Source of the DNA: SKLM01 sp041687115
GTDB taxonomy: Bacteria > Chloroflexota > Anaerolineae > B4-G1
Direction of reading: 5' to 3'
Length of the DNA stretch: 8,133 nt
Assembly (NCBI GenBank): GCA_041687115.1
Contig: JAWLCP010000113.1
Coordinates: 1-8,133 of the forward strand
A model generated the notes under the pieces. It worked only from the letters and a program-made list of their open reading frames with translations, was not told the origin of the DNA and made no database searches. A program made the translations under genes and the position numbers. Positions 1-4,918 of the stretch are shown here, in pieces. Every line of letters starts with the position of its first letter. Within the stretch, counting starts at the first letter, position 1.

Positions 1-97
1 GGTCTCTTCTGCCCCGTCCAGCGGGCAAATCCTGGGCCACGAGGCTCGCTACCGGACTGGGGTGCGCTAGCCGGACGGACCAGGGCGCTGGTTCTGC

Positions 98-1147
98 TTA
101 CCCGCACTCGCTCCGCTGCCTCAGCTGGCCGCAGCCCGCTTCGATCGTCACACCGCGCCGCACGCGAACGGTATATGGCACCTGGCGCTGATCGAGGATG
201 GCGGCGAACGCGTCGACGCTCTCGCTGGGCGAACCGGTCCCCCGGTACTCTGCTGACGGGTTCAGAGGGATCAGGTTGACGTGAGCCAGCATCCCCTGGA
301 GCCGATCGGCCAGGGCCTGCGCTTGCTCCGGCGTGTCATTGATGCCTTCGATCAACGCCCATTCGAAGCTGACACGTCGACCGGTAAGCTCAATATAGGT
401 GGCACAGGCGGCGAAGAGGCGGTCGAGCGGGTACCGGCGATTGATGGGAACGATCTGATCTCGCAGATCGTCGGTCGCCGCGTGCAACGACACGGCGAGG
501 GTGATCTGGAGCCCCTCCCGCGCCAAGCGGAGGATCTGTGGCGCGAGCCCCACCGTGGAGAGGGTGATGTGGCGCTGGCCTAGCTGAAACCCGTCAGGAT
601 GATTCAAGCGCCGGATGGCCGCGAGCGAGGCTTCATAGTTGTCCAGCGGTTCGCCCATGCCCATCAGCACGACGTTGGTCAGGCGCTCGTTCTCGGCTCG
701 CAGCTGGCGTGCGAAGTGAAGGGCCTGGGCGACGACCTCACCGCTGCTCAGATCACGTCGGAAGCCCATCTGCCCGGTGGCACAGAAAGGGCAGCCCATC
801 GCACAGCCTACCTGAGTGGAGAGGCAGGCCGTGCGGCGTCGCTCGTAGCGCATCAGGACTGCCTCGATCGTCTCGCCATCCGGCAGGCGCAGCAGATCCT
901 TGCGGGTCCTTCCGTCCATGGAGCGAGCTGCATCCACCACTTCCAGGAGTTGAAGGGTCATTTGCTGCGCCAGCTTCTCCCGCAGAGGTTTCGGCAGGTT
1001 GGTCATTTGGTCGAAGGAGTCGGCCAGGTGGACGTACAACCACTCCCAAACCTGCTCGGCGCGATAGGGCGGCTCGCCCAACTCCTCCAGATACGCCCGG
1101 AGCGCCTCGAGGTCGAGGTCGTACAGCCGGGTCCGTCTCTCAGTCAC
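98..1147 (-). CDS. rlmN: RlmN, dual-specificity 23S rRNA (A2503-C2) / tRNA (A37-C2) methyltransferase
   Basis: Radical-SAM enzyme that methylates C2 of A2503 in 23S rRNA in the peptidyl-transferase centre; the E. coli enzyme also modifies A37 of some tRNAs. Numbered from the GTG at 1147 (349 aa, normal family length), the radical-SAM cluster CxxxCxxC is C115, C119 and C122. The GEPL SAM-binding motif lies near residue 165. C108 and C339 (in the context EAGCGQLR) match the two catalytic cysteines of E. coli RlmN, C118 and C355. The N-terminal 70 residues look like the RlmN helical accessory domain (YRAEQVWEWLY). The start is chosen at 1147 because GTG overlaps the upstream gene's TGA as GTGA and has GGAAAGG 9 nt before it. 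Another in-frame GTG at 1165 lacks an SD. It is the second gene of the operon, probably translationally coupled to the fusion gene. Cfr, the C8-methylating relative, is less likely given the full RlmN pattern and non-resistance context. Confidence 0.96.
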   Translation of the reverse strand: MTERRTRLYDLDLEALRAYLEELGEPPYRAEQVWEWLYVHLADSFDQMTNLPKPLREKLAQQMTLQLLEVVDAARSMDGRTRKDLLRLPDGETIEAVLMRYERRRTACLSTQVGCAMGCPFCATGQMGFRRDLSSGEVVAQALHFARQLRAENERLTNVVLMGMGEPLDNYEASLAAIRRLNHPDGFQLGQRHITLSTVGLAPQILRLAREGLQITLAVSLHAATDDLRDQIVPINRRYPLDRLFAACATYIELTGRRVSFEWALIEGINDTPEQAQALADRLQGMLAHVNLIPLNPSAEYRGTGSPSESVDAFAAILDQRQVPYTVRVRRGVTIEAGCGQLRQRSECG

Positions 1148-2562
1148 CGGGCCAAGCCTTTCCACTGTGTTAGCAAGGCACCCACGTCAGCGCATACGAG
1201 ATCTGGCTTGATTGACGAGGCTGCGAGCTTGTCCTGGGTGGCGATTCCGGAGAGGACAAGCACCGTGGTCAGGCCAGCGCGCGAGGCGCCGGCGATGTCG
1301 GTGTCGATTCTGTCGCCGATCATCGCGGTGTTCTCTGGCGTGGCGTCCATGCGTCGCAGCGCCTCCTCGTACATGCGACGCTCTGGTTTGCCGGTGACGA
1401 TAGGCTTGACTCCGGTAGAGGCCTCCAGGGCGGCTAGCAGCGCGCCGTTTCCGGGAACTGGTCCGCGTTCCGTCGGGAAGGTGACGTCCGGGTTGGTGCC
1501 GATGAAGCCCGCGCCATCGTGAATCAGGAGCGAGGCTGTTGCCAGCTTGTCCCATGTGATGTGTCGATCCCAGCCTACGACGACGTACTCGGCCCCTTCG
1601 TGGCTCAGAACGAAACCGCGTTCGGTCAGGGCGCGTTGAAGGCCCTCCTCGCCGATGACGTAGACGATGGAACCGGCCGACGCGACGTCTTCCAGATAGG
1701 CGGCGGAGACCAGAGCGGAGGTGAGGATGGTGTCAACGGGAACGTCCACCCCGAAGCCGGCCAGCTTGCTCACGAATTTCTCCGGCGCACGAGTGGCGTT
1801 GTTGGTGGCGAGGGTGAACGAAATCCCTTGCTCCCTCAGGAAGGTGAAGAATGGCTGCAGATCCGGCATCGGCTCATCGCCCCGCCAGAGCACCCCATCC
1901 ATGTCGACAATCAGGTGGCGTATCCCCCGAAGCACTCCGCCGTCGGGATCTCCATCCGCCACCGGTGCTTCCGTGCTGGCTCGCCGGAGATGCACATAGT
2001 CCTCTGGTGTGTCCACGTCCATCAGTATGCTCGGGTCCGTGACCTCGACCGTGGCAACCTCCTGGGGGTAGCGGGCGATGAGGCTCCGTCCGCCTTCGTC
2101 CCCCGTGATGGTGCACAACTCGCGGAAGAACCGCCGTGCGAATAGAACCGGGGTTCCTCGCTGACCCGCGTGAACCGGTTGAATGATCGAGGCCTCGGTC
2201 TGCTCGAATCGATCCGCGATGGCACGCAGGAGGTCGGGGGTGATCAGCGGCTGGTCGCCCTGCAGGAAGAGTACCGCTTGTGCCTCCGCAGGAACCCCTG
2301 CCAGGCCGATCTGCACCGACGTGGACAGACCCTCCTCCCAGCGCCAGTTCATCAGTGGCCGTACAGGCCTATTGCCCAGGGCGGCGCCTGCGTCCGCGGC
2401 CTGGCAGCCCAGGACAGGGATCACGGGATCGAGCCCCGCGCGTATCGCTACGTCGCATATGTGGCCCAGCATTGGCTTGCCTTCCCAGTCGAGGAGTTGC
2501 TTGCACTGACCAAACCGTGTCGACGCGCCGGCAGCGAGTATGATCGCAGCGACTTGTTTCAA
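1144..2562 (-). CDS. Fusion protein: MocA-like nucleotidyltransferase domain + NagD-like HAD-IIA phosphatase domain
   Basis: A 472-residue cytoplasmic protein with two complete enzyme domains. Residues 1-195 form a MobA/MocA-type NTP-transferase Rossmann domain: LAAGASTRFG (9-18) with K21 is the nucleotide-binding loop, GDQP (102-105) the metal-binding Asp motif, and MDVDTPEDY (181-189) the C-terminal family signature. LAAGxS rather than LAGG points to MocA-like (CTP-type) rather than MobA enzymes. An acidic, Gly/Pro-containing linker (about 196-212) follows. Residues 213-472 are a full HAD-IIA phosphatase: nucleophile D220 and acid D222 in DMDGVLWRG, motif II T253 in TNN, K392 in TGKPE, D417 and D422 in GDRIDTDI. 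The TTG start is fixed by AAGGAGGT 9 nt upstream. It is first gene of an operon with rlmN. Known relatives transfer CMP to molybdopterin (MocA) or dephosphorylate nucleotides, sugar phosphates or phosphoglycolate (NagD/AraL type). The substrate here is unknown; no molybdenum-enzyme genes are in the window. Confidence 0.9.
   Translation of the reverse strand: MKQVAAIILAAGASTRFGQCKQLLDWEGKPMLGHICDVAIRAGLDPVIPVLGCQAADAGAALGNRPVRPLMNWRWEEGLSTSVQIGLAGVPAEAQAVLFLQGDQPLITPDLLRAIADRFEQTEASIIQPVHAGQRGTPVLFARRFFRELCTITGDEGGRSLIARYPQEVATVEVTDPSILMDVDTPEDYVHLRRASTEAPVADGDPDGGVLRGIRHLIVDMDGVLWRGDEPMPDLQPFFTFLREQGISFTLATNNATRAPEKFVSKLAGFGVDVPVDTILTSALVSAAYLEDVASAGSIVYVIGEEGLQRALTERGFVLSHEGAEYVVVGWDRHITWDKLATASLLIHDGAGFIGTNPDVTFPTERGPVPGNGALLAALEASTGVKPIVTGKPERRMYEEALRRMDATPENTAMIGDRIDTDIAGASRAGLTTVLVLSGIATQDKLAASSIKPDLVCADVGALLTQWKGLAR
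1157..1163 (-). promoter_or_regulatory. Ribosome binding site deciding the rlmN start
   Basis: On the minus strand GGAAAGG lies 9 nt before the GTG at 1147-1145. It sits inside the last codons of the upstream fusion gene. The other candidate start, GTG at 1165, has only CCTTGCTAACACA before it and no purine-rich SD, so this site and the GTGA overlap favour the shorter 349-residue protein. Confidence 0.6.
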
Positions 2563-2571
2563 GGGGGACAG

Positions 2572-2579
2572 ACCTCCTT
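2572..2579 (-). promoter_or_regulatory. Strong ribosome binding site for the fusion gene (TTG start)
   Basis: The minus strand reads AAGGAGGT, an ideal complement to the 16S rRNA tail, 9 nt before the TTG at 2562-2560. This supports the rare TTG initiation codon, which is followed directly by the domain's first beta strand (KQVAAIILAAG). Confidence 0.85.
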
Positions 2580-2586
2580 AATGCTC

Positions 2587-2599
2587 ATGAGTATCTCAT
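2587..2599. repeat. Small inverted repeat in the leader of the minus-strand operon
   Basis: ATGAG-TAT-CTCAT is a perfect 5-bp inverted repeat with a 3-nt centre. It lies between the predicted minus-strand transcription start (about 2613) and the SD at 2579. In the RNA it would form a short hairpin ending 7 nt before the SD. A role in translation control is possible but not shown. Confidence 0.3.
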
Positions 2600-2600
2600 C

Positions 2601-2661
2601 GGCAACCAGATTGCCAACTATTCTAACGTAAGTTGCCTCTGAGTGCAACGGCTTGCAAGCC
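2601..2661. promoter_or_regulatory. Cluster of GCAA/TTGC inverted repeats in the divergent promoter region (possible operator)
   Basis: Three dyads built on the same core occur in 61 bp. They are GGCAA-N5-TTGCC (2601-2615), GTTGC-N8-GCAAC (2632-2636 with 2645-2649), and the perfect palindrome GGCTTGCAAGCC (2650-2661). They cover the minus-strand start site, both sides of the minus-strand -35 box, and the plus-strand -35 box. Some TTGC is expected because both -35 boxes are TTGCA-like. A regulator binding this core could control both operons, but no regulator gene is visible in the window. Confidence 0.35.
2620..2648 (-). promoter_or_regulatory. Sigma70-type promoter of the fusion gene-rlmN operon
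   Basis: On the minus strand the -35 box is TTGCAC (2648-2643) and the -10 box TAGAAT (2625-2620), separated by exactly 17 bp. Transcription should start near 2613, giving a leader of about 50 nt before the TTG start at 2562. The -35 box is 4 bp from the -35 box of the divergent plus-strand promoter. Confidence 0.7.
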
Positions 2662-2681
2662 TGACCGGGGTAAACTATAAT
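2653..2681 (+). promoter_or_regulatory. Sigma70-type promoter of the GT2/GT-C/YfhO operon
   Basis: The -35 box is TTGCAA (2653-2658) and the -10 box a perfect TATAAT (2676-2681), with a 17-bp spacer. Transcription should start near 2688, leaving a leader of only about 20 nt before the ATG at 2709. This rules out the longer reading frame beginning at 2643, which would lie upstream of the transcript. The -35 box lies inside a 12-bp palindrome (2650-2661). Confidence 0.78.
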
Positions 2682-2708
2682 GCCGTGCATACTTCCCGAG
2701 GGGGCGAT

Positions 2709-3440
2709 ATGAAGTTGTCGGTCATCGTGCCGGTGTACAACGAAATCGATACCATTGCCGAGATATTGCGGCGCGTGAAGGGGGTCGATGTCGCGGTATC
2801 GACCGGTTTTGGACCGGAGAACACCTCAGTCCTGGAGTTGGAGCGCGAGATCGTGGTCGTGGACGATGGCTCGACCGATGGAACGCGTGAGCAACTCGAG
2901 GAGTTGGCGAGTGACGTGGAGACGAGAGTCTTCTGGCACGAGCAGAATCAGGGCAAGGGAGGAGCAGTCCGGACTGGGCTGGAGCACGCCACGGGTGACA
3001 TCATGTTGATCCAGGATGCGGACCTCGAGTACGATCCTCGCGACTACCCATCGCTGTTGCAGCCCATCCTCGAGGATCGGGCCAAGGTAGTCTATGGCTC
3101 TCGTTTCCGCGGCGGGCCGACCAAGGCGATGTTTTTCTGGCACATGGTCGGGAATCGCTTCCTGACGCTCGTCACTAACTTGCTGTACGACTCCATTCTC
3201 AGTGACATGGAGACATGTTACAAGGTTTTCACCCGCGAAGTGGCCGATCAGCTCGACCTGAAAGCATCCGGCTGGGGCTTCGACCCCGAGATCACAGCCC
3301 AGATACTCAAGCTAGGGTATCGCATCTACGAGGTTCCCATCACGTACACGGGCCGGGAGTTCGAGGAAGGGAAGAAGATCGGCTGGCGTGATGGACTGAC
3401 CGTATTGTGGACACTCCTCAAGTATCGCTTCACGTCGTGA
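2709..3440 (+). CDS. GT2-family glycosyltransferase, polyprenyl-phosphate sugar transferase (DPM1-like)
   Basis: A 243-residue cytoplasmic or membrane-associated GT-A fold enzyme expected to move a hexose from a nucleotide sugar onto a polyprenyl phosphate at the inner face of the membrane. The N-terminus SVIVPVYNE (4-12) is the GT2 nucleotide-binding strand. VDDGSTDGT (51-59) and QDADLEY (102-108) carry the UDP/GDP- and metal-binding aspartates. SDMETCYKVF (165-174) is characteristic of the dolichol-phosphate mannosyltransferase-like group, as is the C-terminal EEGKKIGWRDGL. Unlike GtrB/CsbB it has no C-terminal membrane helices. The ATG at 2709 is chosen because GAGGGGG (2698-2704) is a good SD and the promoter lies at 2653-2681. 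Residues about 26-44 form an extra loop before the second beta strand, longer than I expect for this group. It is first gene of a three-gene operon. The sugar (mannose, glucose or other) cannot be told. Confidence 0.9.
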   Translation: MKLSVIVPVYNEIDTIAEILRRVKGVDVAVSTGFGPENTSVLELEREIVVVDDGSTDGTREQLEELASDVETRVFWHEQNQGKGGAVRTGLEHATGDIMLIQDADLEYDPRDYPSLLQPILEDRAKVVYGSRFRGGPTKAMFFWHMVGNRFLTLVTNLLYDSILSDMETCYKVFTREVADQLDLKASGWGFDPEITAQILKLGYRIYEVPITYTGREFEEGKKIGWRDGLTVLWTLLKYRFTS

Positions 3441-4918
3441 CCCGTGGGCGGTGGGGTGAATTACGATGGGCGTTGGTGGGACTGCTTCTCATCGCCTGGA
3501 CGCTTCGTCTCCCCCCGCTTCTTCAGACTCCACTCCATCCCGACGAGGCGCTCTACGGATATTGGGGGAAGCTGATCAGCCAGGGTCGCGATGTCTGGCT
3601 CACAGGCGTCCCCGCCTATAAGCCACCGCTGCTTCCTTACCTGGTGGCCGCCGCCCAACTGCTCTTCGGCGACACGATCGCTGCTCATCGTCTGTCTGGT
3701 CTGGTCCCCGGACTGCTGCTCGTGCCGCTCACCGGCGCTCTGGCTTGTGTGCTCTATGACGATCGATGGGCGGGCGCGATGGCTGCTGTCGGCGTCGCGC
3801 TCTCTCCTTTGGGCGTCGTCTTCTCCGGTGCGGCGTTTCCGGACATGTTGATGGTGGTCCTCGGGGTGGCTGCTTGCCTGGCAGCGGTCCGAGATCGGGC
3901 GGGCTGGGCTGGCTTGCTGGCCGGGTTGAGTTTCGCCGCCAAGCAGACCGGGCTGGTGTGGCTGCCGCTGTCGCTCTTGATGCGATGCCGTCCGCTCGAC
4001 ACTCGCGGCGGTATCCGGCGGTACACCTTCAAGCTGATTGGTGGTTGGCTGCTTGTGGCTGGCTTCGTCTTCGCCTGGGACGCCGCCCGGATCGCTCAGG
4101 GGGCGGCCAGTTTCTGGCAGGCTGGTGTGGTCGGCTACGGAGGTCTGCGCCTCGTCTGGCCGCAGGAGATGTGGCCCCGCCTTCAGGAATGGTGCAGGCT
4201 GACGCACTACCTGTTCGCCTCGCCGGTGATCGGCGGTCTCCTCCTCACAGGCTTGCCTCTTCTGATCCTGATCGGTCTCGCCCGACACCCGGATTCGCGC
4301 TACGCTCGCGCTGACATCTCGCTGGCGTGCTTTCTGCTGGTCTACGTCCTCATTCATTGGCTGCTGGCATTCCCTACCTGGGAGCGGTACCTGCTGCCAC
4401 TGGTGCCGATCCTGGCCGTGCTTCTGGGACGCATCCTCCGAAAGGTGGCGTCCTGGCTCCCTTTCGTGCCGTCCACCTGGCGATTCGGACTTGCTGGCCT
4501 GCTGCTGGTTGCCCTCTTGACTGTGCCCGCTTTCCGGGCGAGCGCCGGCTGCCCCCCCATGGATGGGGAACGCGCTGCCTACGAAGGCATGGAGAAGGTC
4601 GTCTCTTTCCTTGCTGATTTGCCGGAGGGGTCCGTCGTCTACCATCACTGGCTGGGCTGGCACTATCATTACGCCTTGGGGGACGCCGCGGTCTACCTGG
4701 CCTATTGGCCAAACCCGGCGTGGTTGGCCCGGGATGTTGAGGTGTTTGGTGACAGAGAGCCACGCTACATCGCCTTCCCTGGGTGGGAGTCTTCTGCTCG
4801 CGTCGAGCATCACCTGTCGGGTGTGGGGTATGAGCTTGATCCGGTGTTAAGCGTCGCCGGTTCGGATGGGCACGACGCATTCGCCGTCTACCAGCTGGAG
4901 CCCTCTTCAGACCGATGA
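3437..4918 (+). CDS. GT-C membrane glycosyltransferase, PMT/ArnT-like (GT39/GT83-type)
   Basis: A 493-residue polytopic protein predicted to transfer a sugar from a polyprenyl-phosphate donor to an acceptor outside the membrane. After the first membrane helix (about 10-28), an outer loop carries HPDEALYGYWG with D36 and E37, the catalytic-loop signature of PMT/ArnT-type enzymes. A second acidic motif, FPDMLMV (D136), follows, and ERYLLPLVPILAVLLG (316-331) is typical of the family. Ten or so hydrophobic segments are visible up to about residue 366. The last 125 residues are a soluble, aromatic-rich domain (HHWLGWHYHY near 403-412), probably outside. The GTG start at 3437 is chosen because it overlaps the previous TGA as GTGA; no SD is seen, suggesting translational coupling. 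An upstream in-frame GTG at 3407 would only add residues overlapping the previous gene. The acceptor (protein, lipid or polymer) is unknown. Confidence 0.86.
   Translation: MTRGRWGELRWALVGLLLIAWTLRLPPLLQTPLHPDEALYGYWGKLISQGRDVWLTGVPAYKPPLLPYLVAAAQLLFGDTIAAHRLSGLVPGLLLVPLTGALACVLYDDRWAGAMAAVGVALSPLGVVFSGAAFPDMLMVVLGVAACLAAVRDRAGWAGLLAGLSFAAKQTGLVWLPLSLLMRCRPLDTRGGIRRYTFKLIGGWLLVAGFVFAWDAARIAQGAASFWQAGVVGYGGLRLVWPQEMWPRLQEWCRLTHYLFASPVIGGLLLTGLPLLILIGLARHPDSRYARADISLACFLLVYVLIHWLLAFPTWERYLLPLVPILAVLLGRILRKVASWLPFVPSTWRFGLAGLLLVALLTVPAFRASAGCPPMDGERAAYEGMEKVVSFLADLPEGSVVYHHWLGWHYHYALGDAAVYLAYWPNPAWLARDVEVFGDREPRYIAFPGWESSARVEHHLSGVGYELDPVLSVAGSDGHDAFAVYQLEPSSDR

Noticed and set aside
79..92. A hairpin after rlmN (ACCAG-N4-CTGGT)
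   Set aside because: The stem is only 5 bp and no T run follows on the minus strand, so it is not a credible intrinsic terminator.
1..97. A possible gene start or end left of rlmN: GTG at minus strand 40-38 opening a 13-codon frame to the edge, and a plus-strand frame ending with TAG at 68-70
   Set aside because: Neither has a convincing SD or recognisable protein sequence, and too little is visible. Nothing in these 97 bases can be supported.
599..1522. A 307-codon open frame on the plus strand across rlmN and the fusion gene
   Set aside because: It spans the junction of two well-supported minus-strand genes and has no domain features.
2643..2708. A longer N-terminus for the GT2 gene from a start at 2643
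   Set aside because: The promoter -35 and -10 boxes lie inside this stretch, the GT2 fold starts at the ATG at 2709, and that ATG has its own SD.
3461..4813. A 450-codon open frame on the minus strand across the GT-C gene
   Set aside because: It is rich in Gln, Arg, His and Pro, with no recognisable domain, and is antisense to a clear membrane protein gene. Long antisense frames are common in GC-rich DNA.
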